Assembly: GCA_021821185.1 (NCBI GenBank)
Contig: JAKACU010000118.1
Coordinates: 1 to 5,691 of the forward strand
Source of the DNA: Bacillota bacterium
GTDB taxonomy: Bacteria; Bacillota; Bacilli; Alicyclobacillales; SLC66
DNA: 5,691 nt
Direction: 5' to 3'
The position numbers were made by a program, and so were the translations under genes. The notes under the pieces are model-generated. The model was not told where the DNA came from and did not search any database. It was given only the letters and a program-made list of their open reading frames with translations. Of this stretch, positions 1 through 5,691 are shown piece after piece (positions within the stretch are counted from its first letter, which is position 1; each line of letters starts with the position of its first letter).

Positions 1-118
1 GATCAAGCACCACACGATCAAGCACCACACGATCAAGCACCACACGATCAAGCACCACACGATCAAGCACCACACGATCAAGCACCACACGATCAAGCAT
101 CACACGATCAAGCACCAC
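1..118. repeat. 15-bp tandem repeat (minisatellite), about 7.9 copies
   Basis: The unit gatcaagcaccacac is repeated head to tail from position 1, with no spacers: seven full units (1-105) and 13 bases of an eighth (106-118). The seventh unit carries one change (C to T at 100). The array probably continues upstream of the window. The period is a multiple of three, so copy-number change would lengthen or shorten an encoded protein without a frameshift. Each unit contains one GATC. Confidence 0.95.
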
Positions 119-205
119 GACGGTGGTGGAGATCGTTCGCACCATGGCGACAACTCTGGCAGGGCACATCACAGCGACAATAAATCAGGTAAATCACCAC
201 ACTGA
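2..205 (+). CDS. C-terminal end of a His-rich repeat protein (5' partial)
   Basis: The frame is open from the window edge to TGA at 203-205 and gives 67 residues: seven copies of IKHHT, then IKHH and a 28-residue hydrophilic end rich in Gly, His, Asp and Ser (DGGGDRSHHGDNSG, then RAHHSDNKSGKSPH). About 21 of the 67 residues are histidine. All three forward frames are open across the repeat. I prefer this one because the single base change among the repeats (position 100, CAC to CAT) is silent only here, and because the downstream tail keeps the same low-complexity, HH-rich character. Such tails usually follow a folded domain, which lies outside the window. In Firmicutes the gene before queA is often ruvB or a SpoIID/LytB-like gene, so a His-tailed protein of that neighbourhood is possible, but nothing visible identifies it. 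Metal binding is a guess from composition. Confidence 0.6.
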   Translation: MKHHTIKHHTIKHHTIKHHTIKHHTIKHHTIKHHTIKHHDGGGDRSHHGDNSGRAHHSDNKSGKSPH

Positions 206-210
206 ACGAT

Positions 211-239
211 TTGGTTATACGCTCCTCCTATGCTATAGT
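211..239 (+). promoter_or_regulatory. Probable sigma-A promoter of queA-tgt-yajC
   Basis: There is a -35-like TTGGTT at 211-216, a 17-base spacer, and a -10 TATAGT at 234-239 preceded by TG one base upstream (TGCTATAGT, an extended -10). Transcription would begin near 246, giving a leader of only about 20 bases before the GTG start of queA at 267. It lies in the short gap after the upstream reading frame ends at 205, so the operon can be transcribed independently of the gene before it. Confidence 0.6.
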
Positions 240-266
240 GCAAAATGTTAGAGGTAGGTGAGTGAC

Positions 267-1331
267 GTGGATACGAATGATTTTGATTTTGTGTTACCGC
301 AAGAGCTAATTGCTCAGCACCCCACGGCTGTCCGTAGTGAATCGCGACTTTTGGTATTGGATCGAAGTAAAGATCATATCGAACATGTACATTTTTACGA
401 TCTTATCCAGTTTCTCTCACCAGGTGATTTGCTTGTCGCAAACGACTCACGCGTGATTCCTGCACGCTTGTTTGGCGTCAAGGAGGGAAGCGGCGCTGCA
501 GCAGAACTTTTGCTCCTTAGGCCAATGGCTGAACAAGGCACATGGGAGACACTCGTTCGACCAGGTAGGCGATTGCAACCAGGGCATCGAATTCTATTTG
601 GGGATGGACGTCTCAGTGCAGACATCATAGCAACAGGCGCTGGTGGCACACGACAGATCCGTTTTTCAGCCTACGGTGAACATCTTGATGAACTGCTACA
701 TGAGTTAGGTGAAATGCCGCTGCCGCCTTATATCCGTGAAAAACTAGAAGACCCTTTGCGTTATCAAACCGTGTATGCTAAAGAAAAAGGGTCTGTGGCG
801 GCACCCACTGCTGGCCTTCATTTTACGCCTGAGTTGCTGGAATTACTTAAGCAAAAGGGCGTTGATATTCTTTTCATCACGTTGCACGTCGGATTGGGGA
901 CATTTCGTCCTGTGCAAAGTGATCGTATCGAAGAACATCACATGCATGAAGAATGGTATCGTGTAGATCCCGAAGTGATCGAGGCTATCGTCAAAACGCG
1001 CGAAGCAGGTAAGCGTATAGTGAGCGTAGGTACAACTACGGTACGTGCTCTTGAATCGGCATGGCTCTTGATGGAAGAGCAGGGCATAGTGCCGGACCGT
1101 GAGCATCTACCTCAAGATGCTGTGACAGGTTGGACCGACATCTTTATCTATCCTGGCGTGCCACTTCGTGCGACAGATGCGCTTATCACCAACTTTCATT
1201 TGCCAAAGTCTACCTTGCTTATGCTTGTGTCAACGTTAACAGGTAAAGAACGGTTGATGCAGGCGTATGAGATGGCCGTAGAAGAACATTACCGCTTCTT
1301 CAGCTTTGGTGATGCGATGCTGATTCTTTGA
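267..1331 (+). CDS. queA: S-adenosylmethionine:tRNA ribosyltransferase-isomerase
   Basis: QueA transfers and isomerises the ribosyl part of S-adenosylmethionine onto 7-aminomethyl-7-deazaguanine in tRNA, forming epoxyqueuosine at the wobble base of GUN-anticodon tRNAs in the cytoplasm. The 354-residue product is of normal family length and carries family blocks NDSRVIPARL (59-68), GEMPLPPYI (148-156), YQTVYAKEKGSVAAPTAGLH (167-186), LHVGLGTFRPV (206-216), VGTTTVRALES (254-264) and TNFHLPKSTLLMLVS (308-322). I chose GTG at 267 over the longer GTG at 258. From 267 the protein begins MDTNDFDFVLPQELIAQ, which matches the Bacillus QueA N-terminus in length, and the AGGTGA ribosome-binding sequence (256-261) lies just ahead of it, overlapping the 258 codon. 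It is the first gene of an operon with tgt 21 bases downstream. No damage is visible. Confidence 0.97.
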   Translation: MDTNDFDFVLPQELIAQHPTAVRSESRLLVLDRSKDHIEHVHFYDLIQFLSPGDLLVANDSRVIPARLFGVKEGSGAAAELLLLRPMAEQGTWETLVRPGRRLQPGHRILFGDGRLSADIIATGAGGTRQIRFSAYGEHLDELLHELGEMPLPPYIREKLEDPLRYQTVYAKEKGSVAAPTAGLHFTPELLELLKQKGVDILFITLHVGLGTFRPVQSDRIEEHHMHEEWYRVDPEVIEAIVKTREAGKRIVSVGTTTVRALESAWLLMEEQGIVPDREHLPQDAVTGWTDIFIYPGVPLRATDALITNFHLPKSTLLMLVSTLTGKERLMQAYEMAVEEHYRFFSFGDAMLIL

Positions 1332-2486
<1,155 letters not shown>

Positions 2487-2500
2487 GAGGAAAACATTTT

Positions 2501-2770
2501 ATGCAATCACTAGCCAGCTATTTACCTTTAGTCGTTATTGTTGTGCTGTTCTACTTTTTGCTGCTGCGACCACAACAAAAAAAGCAGCGTGATCGGCAGA
2601 ATTTACTTAATGCTTTAGGCGAAGGTGATACGGTAGTAACGATAGGCGGCATGCACGGCGTTATCGCTAAGATGGACGATAAAACAGTCACGTTGCGTGT
2701 CAATGATGGCACCAAAGTGGTGTTTGACCGCAGTGCCATCAGCTCCGTCCGTGAAAAAAGTCTGCAGTAG
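2501..2770 (+). CDS. yajC: Preprotein translocase accessory subunit YajC
   Basis: YajC is a small single-pass membrane protein that associates with SecDF-YidC at the Sec translocon; it is not essential for export. The 89-residue product has the family layout: a short outside N-terminus, one hydrophobic segment (about residues 7-22), the junction motif LLRPQQKKQR (21-30), then a cytoplasmic domain with GDTVVTIGGMHGVIAK (42-57) and VVFDRSAISSV (73-83). The ribosome binding site TTAGGAGGA (2483-2491) overlaps the tgt stop codon, with ATG ten bases beyond the AGGAGG core. The queA-tgt-yajC order is widely conserved in bacteria. secD/secF, which often follow, are not here; the operon ends in a terminator. 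Confidence 0.95.
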   Translation: MQSLASYLPLVVIVVLFYFLLLRPQQKKQRDRQNLLNALGEGDTVVTIGGMHGVIAKMDDKTVTLRVNDGTKVVFDRSAISSVREKSLQ

Positions 2771-2846
2771 AAAAACTTAAGCAAAAAGCAACGTAGTAGA
2801 TTATTCTCGCAGGTTCCGTTTTGGAGTGGAAAGAAAAAGACAAACG

Positions 2847-2887
2847 AAATGGCTTGCAAATGACCTAATCATTGGCAAGCCATTTTT
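2847..2887 (+). terminator. Rho-independent terminator of queA-tgt-yajC
   Basis: A perfect 11-bp outer stem, AAATGGCTTGC (2847-2857) with GCAAGCCATTT (2875-2885), is followed after a one-base A/G mismatch by an inner 5-bp stem AATGA/TCATT (2859-2863 and 2869-2873) closing on a five-base loop. The right arm runs into a five-base T run (2883-2887). It starts 76 bases after the yajC stop. The stretch 2771-2846 holds nothing else I can recognise. Confidence 0.88.
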
Positions 2888-2904
2888 GTGTACGCAGAGT
2901 ATGG

Positions 2905-3072
2905 GCGGAATCTAAGCGGTTTGAGACTTATGAGGACTATGAACGGTTTCAGGAGCTAGAGGACGCCTGATGGGGAGAGCAGGCTAAAAAAGCTGCCACT
3001 GAAGGATTTATGGGCGCTAATGAAACTGCATTGTGGATTACGGAACGACTAAATGAAACTCCTACTGAGTAA
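2905..3072 (+). pseudogene. Remnant of a Phd/YefM-type antitoxin, in-frame stop
   Basis: In this frame the sequence reads AESKRFETYEDYERFQELEDA, stop (TGA 2968-2970), then WGEQAKKAATEGFMGANETA and a further LWITERLNETPTE to TAA at 3070-3072. The YEDYERFQELEDA block followed by WGEQA and GF-G-ETA resembles the C-terminal half of Phd/YefM-family antitoxins, where an aromatic residue would normally stand in place of the stop. No start codon or DNA-binding N-terminal half is found upstream; the homology fades just after the yajC terminator. The frame overlaps the toxin start by 20 bases, the usual antitoxin-toxin arrangement. In ordinary type II systems this protein would neutralise the toxin and repress the operon. 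Family assignment is by eye; that it is broken is seen directly. Confidence 0.65.
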
Positions 3073-3283
3073 TATATCACGTCATTTTTTAGATACCCTG
3101 CCACCTAAGCAATTTCGCCAAGTTGTTACAACGGTATTTAGACTTTTAACAGAGCCTTATCCGCATGATTCGAAGCAGTTAAAGGGATATTCCTATTATC
3201 GTGTAGACATTAAAGAATATCGAATTGTATACGACGTAAATGATGATGAAGTATATCGACAACTCAAGCGGATACTTTTATAG
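3053..3283 (+). CDS. RelE/ParE-family toxin, probably inactivated by internal deletion
   Basis: The 76-residue frame starts at ATG 3053, inside the antitoxin remnant. It shows the RelE/ParE layout: a helical N-terminal half (FLDTLPPKQFRQVVTTVFRL, 12-31), the loop PHDSKQLKGYSYYRVD (37-52), then the strand EYRIVYDV (55-62). Relatives as I remember them run from this strand through a further beta-strand and a GKRNDDEVYR segment. Here DV is followed directly by NDDEVYRQLKR (63-73), so about 15 residues appear to be missing in frame, and the length is below the usual 85-95. The missing strand belongs to the core sheet, so the product is probably inactive as an mRNA interferase or gyrase poison. 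This agrees with the antitoxin being dead. There is no separate ribosome binding site of note; it probably relied on coupling to the antitoxin. It could be annotated as a pseudogene. Confidence 0.7.
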   Translation: MKLLLSNISRHFLDTLPPKQFRQVVTTVFRLLTEPYPHDSKQLKGYSYYRVDIKEYRIVYDVNDDEVYRQLKRILL

Positions 3284-3301
3284 CAAAAGGAGCTGATCTT
3301 G

Positions 3302-3409
3302 ATGAGCAATAGGCGTAAATAACGTATACGCGAAGGAAAACGAGATCCGGCCTTATCACGCCAGATGTGGCTACGCAAACCACAAACACAAGTTGTACCT
3401 AATGCGTGA
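3302..3409 (+). pseudogene. Tiny ORF of unknown function, broken by TAA
   Basis: A good ribosome binding site (AAAGGAG, 3286-3292) lies nine bases before ATG 3302. The frame reads MSNRRK, stop TAA (3320-3322), then RIREGKRDPALSRQMWLRKP and QTQVVPNA to TGA at 3407-3409. The strongly basic, continuous sequence after the stop, starting right where the short frame ends, suggests one small basic protein of at least 35 residues that has gained a nonsense mutation. The 3' end lies at the edge of the transposase fragment and may be cut by it. I do not recognise the family. It follows the toxin by 18 bases. Confidence 0.4.
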
Positions 3410-3424
3410 AAAAATAGCTCTGAA

Positions 3425-3900
3425 GGGAAATGGGCAAATCACGTTTTCATGGCTCGAAAGTTGGTGCACCCACCGTGCAAAATCGGATAGATTTCGATGA
3501 GACATTTCAGAACATAAAGAACGACATCGATAAGTAACCGACATGATCTCTTCCTTGGCTGCTTCGGAATTTTCACGTTGTCCTATTTGATATTTAAGGC
3601 ATAGTAGTCGCAAATATAGGGTGGGATGATGCCCGTACACCGGAATCATCATAATGTAAGTATGCCAGAGTGCCCAAGTCTTCATAGATACTAAAACGCC
3701 CCTGAAACTCTTTTTGGAGTCGCAATAATGACTTCGTGCATTTGAAAAACACCTCAATGTCCCAGAGAATCCCGTAAATCCGGATGATCTCTTCGACAGT
3801 GAGTGTGGTGTCCGTGCTGAGAATCGCCAACCACTCATTCTTCTTGCTCCGATGCCGCACAAAGACCATCATGATTGGAATTCCAGGGATCAATTCGGAC
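3425..3900 (-). pseudogene. C-terminal fragment of an IS4-family transposase, frameshifted
   Basis: On the minus strand from about 3893 the frame reads IPIMMVFVRHRSKKNEWLAI, LSTDTTLTVEEIIRIYGILW, DIEVFFKCTKSLLRLQKEFQ and then GR. This is the end of the catalytic core of IS4-type DDE transposases; the Glu in DIEVFF is the third acidic residue. The family YREK signature (Y-x2-R-x3-E-x6-K) is present except that Arg is Leu (CTC) in YGILWDIE. After EFQGR (about 3695) the similarity seems to move to another frame (WALWHTYIMMI), and a later stretch (LLIDVVLYVLKCLIEI) to the third, so at least one frameshift is present. The first two thirds, with both catalytic Asp residues, are absent. No terminal inverted repeats were found, so the ends are approximate. 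The 3' end of the AraC-family gene overlaps it. Not mobile on its own. Confidence 0.75.
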
Positions 3901-4797
3901 CGATGGCGACCTAAGGCGCTTAATATCCTCTATCGGCGGAAGTCCAAACATGCGGGAATACTCGCGGCTGAATTGCGATGGACTTTCATAACCAACCCGA
4001 AATGCGACATCAGCGGCATCGGCTGACTCAGCAAGTAATAGACGCCGGGCTTCCTGCAGTCTTAATTTTTTTTGAAACTGAATGGGGCTCATCGCAGTTA
4101 CCTCTTTAAAGTGCCGGTGAAGCGAAGGAACACTCATGTTCGCTATCTCGGCAAGCTTCTCAATCCGGAACGAGTGATCAAAGTTGTACATGATGTGCCC
4201 GATAACGTCTCTGATTCGGTAGGTGTTGCTTCCTTCTACCGCTATTTGCCCGAGTGCCATTCCGTGCTGTCCTTGCATAACCCGATATAGAATTTCTTTT
4301 GTAAATAGAGGCGCAAGCACTGGGATATCCTCAGGATTGTCTAGCAAACGAGCCATCCGGATTATCGCATCCAACAAAGGTGATTCCATGTGGCTGACAA
4401 ACATGCCTCGCTTTGCATTTTCTTTCGGTCCAACCCTGATTGCGGAATCCCTTAGAACCTCCAGGATTTCACCCGGCGTAAATTCAAGCCTGAGACTCAA
4501 ATACGGAACGTCGGATGAGGCTTCAGTGACTTGGGACGTAACAGGTAAGTCAACAGATGAAATAAGGTAATCGGCAGGACTGTACATAAAACGTTTCTGT
4601 GCCAACCATACCTCCTTCGCCCCTTGAGCCACAATGCATAAGGCAGGCTTGTAAACCCCATGACTTGGTTCGGTCACATTCGAGCGACGGATGAAATATA
4701 AAGACGGGATTGCAGTCGCGCTAACACCCTCTCTGTCTACGTGACGTTCAATGAGTTTGGCGAACTCATTCTGTCGTTTATCTATATGTTCAATCAC
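3835..4797 (-). CDS. AraC-family transcriptional regulator (AraC_N type, YqhC-like)
   Basis: This 320-residue protein has an AraC_N-type sensing domain (about 25-175; SHGVYKPALCIVAQGAKEVW at 45-64 is typical) and an AraC DNA-binding domain (about 195-296). The latter has a first helix-turn-helix around 213-232 (LAEIANMSVPSLHRHF) and a second around 261-284, ending in the signature VAFRVGYESPSQFSREYSRM. Relatives such as E. coli YqhC activate neighbouring aldehyde reductase genes, often in response to reactive aldehydes. The start is GTG at 4797; an in-frame stop lies just upstream and GAGGCGG gives a modest ribosome binding site. Residues after about 297 (SPSVRIDPWNSN onward) are unlike the family and coincide with transposase DNA read in another frame, so the C-terminus is probably IS-derived. 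The conserved domains are complete, and the protein may well function. It is divergent from the dehydrogenase/decarboxylase/aldo-keto reductase genes, its likely targets. Confidence 0.9.
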   Translation of the reverse strand: MIEHIDKRQNEFAKLIERHVDREGVSATAIPSLYFIRRSNVTEPSHGVYKPALCIVAQGAKEVWLAQKRFMYSPADYLISSVDLPVTSQVTEASSDVPYLSLRLEFTPGEILEVLRDSAIRVGPKENAKRGMFVSHMESPLLDAIIRMARLLDNPEDIPVLAPLFTKEILYRVMQGQHGMALGQIAVEGSNTYRIRDVIGHIMYNFDHSFRIEKLAEIANMSVPSLHRHFKEVTAMSPIQFQKKLRLQEARRLLLAESADAADVAFRVGYESPSQFSREYSRMFGLPPIEDIKRLRSPSVRIDPWNSNHDGLCAASEQEE

Positions 4798-4812
4798 AAA
4801 TTCCGCCTCGTT

Positions 4813-4828
4813 CCATCATTCTTGATGG
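4813..4828. repeat. Short dyad CCATCA-N4-TGATGG in the regulator leader
   Basis: A perfect 6-bp dyad with a four-base centre lies between the proposed -10 and the GTG start of the AraC-family gene. It could be an operator or a small mRNA hairpin near the ribosome binding site. Confidence 0.3.
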
Positions 4829-4832
4829 TTCA

Positions 4833-4860
4833 ATTATAACGCCATTTGTGGATTTCTTAA
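4833..4860 (-). promoter_or_regulatory. Probable promoter of the AraC-family gene
   Basis: Read on the minus strand, a consensus -10 TATAAT (4833-4838) is preceded at 16 bases by TTAAGA (4855-4860), a fair -35. It lies 35 bases ahead of the GTG start at 4797. Confidence 0.5.
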
Positions 4861-4900
4861 GTGGTCGTGAGAGGATTATGCAATGATTTGAGACAAATGG
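4842..4900. repeat. Inverted 8-mers CCATTTGT/ACAAATGG, candidate operator pair
   Basis: CCATTTGT (4842-4849) and its exact reverse complement ACAAATGG (4893-4900) flank 43 bases in the divergent intergenic region. The first copy lies inside the spacer of the proposed promoter of the regulator gene. Spaced half-sites of this kind suit an AraC-family dimer controlling itself and the divergent genes, but binding is inferred only. An 8-bp match in about 150 bases could also be chance. Confidence 0.35.
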
Positions 4901-4940
4901 GATAACGGTCTTTTTTTTATTTGTTTCATAATAAAGATGC

Positions 4941-5170
4941 CGAAGGTTTGGAGAAGCGACTGCAAAAGAACTTGCTTCGAAAGGTGCAATGTTGGTTCTC
5001 GCAGCGCGTCGTGAAGAACGATTGAAGAAGTTGCAGGAAGAAATTCAAAGCAGTGGTGGTCACGCGATTTACCATGTGACCGATGTGGCTTCATATGAAC
5101 AAATGGAAGCGCTGGCTGTGTTGCCTACCATAATGAAATGATCATTCGCCCTACAATTCAAGAACGGTAA
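4941..5170 (+). pseudogene. Short-chain dehydrogenase/reductase with large internal deletion
   Basis: From 4950 the frame reads GEATAKELASKGAMLVLAAR then REERLKKLQEEIQSSGGHAI, and continues through YHVTDVASYEQMEAL to about 5114. This is the classical SDR start: the end of the TGxxxGxG nucleotide-binding turn, the AARREERL strand/helix and the TDV motif. Directly afterwards, in another frame, comes VAYHNEMIIRPTIQER to TAA at 5168-5170, which is how many SDRs of this group end. The roughly 130 residues between, including the catalytic Ser-Tyr-x3-Lys, are missing, and the original frame stops at 5139-5141. The 5' end is also damaged: a one-base loss in the Gly-rich turn near 4946-4950, and no start codon is evident. 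It would have been an NAD(P)-dependent oxidoreductase, the first gene of the set divergent from the AraC-type regulator. The remaining 4861-4940 sequence holds a T8 run and nothing else recognised. Confidence 0.85.
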
Positions 5171-5266
5171 TCTTGGCGACCAACTGAAAGGAAGATCGAT
5201 ATGCAAAACGACAATTAGAGAAAAGCAGACTCGGGGCTCGCTGTCAGCCAAAGGAGGAGATTTGAG

Positions 5267-5590
5267 ATGTCAAATTCAAAAGAGTTAACCCGTGCACAGA
5301 AACTGATTGGAGATATTGCACCGAAACTGGCGCAATTAACCGATGAGGTATTATTTGGAGATGTATGGGCGCGCAAGGAGCTTTCACCACGCGACCGTAG
5401 CTTGATTACGGTTTCCTGTCTACTTACAAGCGGAAATACAGAACAACTGAAATCCCATTTGAATTTAGCAAAACAAAACGGTCTTTCCGAGGAGGAGCTG
5501 ATTGAAGCCATTACCCATCTGGCTTTTTACGCAGGTTGGGCGAAGGCAATGTCTGCTATGATGATTGCAAAGGAAGTTTTCAACACATGA
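5267..5590 (+). CDS. Carboxymuconolactone decarboxylase family protein
   Basis: This 107-residue, all-helical protein matches the CMD family (AhpD-like fold). The core reads ELSPRDRSLITVSCLLTSGN (38-57), LKSHLNLAKQNGLSEEEL (61-78), then EAITHLAFYAGWAKA (80-94). Candidate active-site residues are C51, H64, E80 and H84; the CxxC pair of AhpD is absent, so it is closer to the gamma-carboxymuconolactone decarboxylase branch than to peroxidase AhpD. Members of this branch next to AraC_N regulators, SDRs and aldo/keto reductases are common and mostly uncharacterised; a part in redox or quinone/aldehyde metabolism is inferred from context only. ATG 5267 has a strong ribosome binding site (AAAGGAGGAGA, 5250-5260). 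It follows the SDR pseudogene by 96 bases and precedes the aldo/keto reductase by 39, so it is probably in one transcript with the latter. No damage is seen. Confidence 0.9.
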   Translation: MSNSKELTRAQKLIGDIAPKLAQLTDEVLFGDVWARKELSPRDRSLITVSCLLTSGNTEQLKSHLNLAKQNGLSEEELIEAITHLAFYAGWAKAMSAMMIAKEVFNT

Positions 5591-5629
5591 GTGCTGCCGA
5601 AATCGCACGCAGGGGAGGAGAACATTAAA

Positions 5630-5691
5630 ATGGAAATCCGTACATTGGGTAAAACAGGATTAAAAGTAACGAACCTGTGTCTTGGTACGAT
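5630..5691 (+). CDS. Aldo/keto reductase, N-terminal start (3' partial)
   Basis: The window ends after 20 codons, reading MEIRTLGKTGLKVTNLCLGT. This is the first beta-hairpin and strand of aldo/keto reductases of the YajO/aryl-alcohol dehydrogenase-like type (R-LGKTGLKVS-LCLGT). These are NADPH-dependent cytoplasmic reductases of aldehydes and ketones. The ribosome binding site GGGGAGGAG (5612-5620) is strong and nine bases before the ATG. It is the third enzyme gene of the set divergent from the AraC-type regulator. The catalytic tetrad (Asp, Tyr, Lys, His) lies beyond the window, so integrity cannot be judged. Confidence 0.88.
   Translation, partial: MEIRTLGKTGLKVTNLCLGT

Noticed and set aside
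1..118. CRISPR-like or iteron-like array
   Set aside because: The units are contiguous with no spacers, the period is exactly five codons, and the frame continues into a matching low-complexity tail, so a protein-coding minisatellite fits better.
2551..2859. Minus-strand open frame across yajC and the terminator
   Set aside because: It is antisense to yajC, ends in the terminator stem, and has no recognisable protein features.
2968..2970. TGA read as selenocysteine or tryptophan
   Set aside because: TGA ends other normal genes in this window (queA, CMD), no recoding hairpin was seen, and the gene is already 5' truncated; a nonsense mutation is simpler.
3371..3862. 163-codon minus-strand open frame
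   Set aside because: Its first part is an out-of-frame reading of the AraC 3' end and transposase. Only a middle part (near WALWHTYIMMI) may be shifted transposase, so it is included in that pseudogene and not called as a gene.
4223..4570. Plus-strand open frame of 115 codons opposite the regulator gene
   Set aside because: It lies wholly inside the well-supported AraC-family gene, has no family resemblance and no clear ribosome binding site.
4891..4918. Terminator before the T8 run at 4911-4918
   Set aside because: Only a 4-bp AGAC/GTCT stem with a 13-base loop can be drawn, and no gene ends just upstream on the plus strand.

Overview
The window reads as chromosomal DNA of a Gram-positive, Bacillus-type bacterium (Firmicutes). 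The evidence is a queA-tgt-yajC operon whose proteins closely follow the Bacilli versions, strong AGGAG-type ribosome binding sites, GTG/TTG/ATG starts, and a mid-range base composition judged by eye. An acidophilic Alicyclobacillaceae-like host would fit, but this is a low-confidence guess.

Region 1 (1-205) is the 3' end of an open frame made of a 15-bp tandem repeat. It gives a histidine-rich pentapeptide tail (IKHHT) followed by a hydrophilic Gly/His/Asp/Ser end. Region 2 (about 211-2887) is an intact, housekeeping operon: a recognisable promoter, queA and tgt (two steps of tRNA queuosine synthesis), yajC (accessory subunit of the Sec translocon), then a long hairpin terminator.

Region 3 (about 2890-3900) is a zone of gene debris. 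It holds a 5'-truncated Phd/YefM-type antitoxin with an in-frame stop, a RelE/ParE-type toxin that seems to have lost an internal strand, a tiny ORF broken by TAA, and, on the minus strand, the frameshifted C-terminal part of an IS4-family transposase. The insertion-sequence fragment abuts, and supplies the last codons of, an AraC-family regulator gene.

Region 4 (3835-5691) is an accessory redox cluster. It contains the AraC_N/YqhC-type regulator on the minus strand and, divergently, a short-chain dehydrogenase pseudogene that has kept its start and its last 16 codons but lost the middle. After it come an intact carboxymuconolactone decarboxylase-family gene and the first 20 codons of an aldo/keto reductase. 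The intergenic region carries inverted repeats that could be the regulator's operator. The cluster resembles regulator-controlled aldehyde/quinone detoxification sets, but its first enzyme gene is dead here.

No new system of demonstrable function was found. The points most worth a second look are the His-rich minisatellite tail, the double inactivation of the toxin-antitoxin pair, the IS-derived C-terminus of the regulator, and the series of internal deletions in neighbouring genes.
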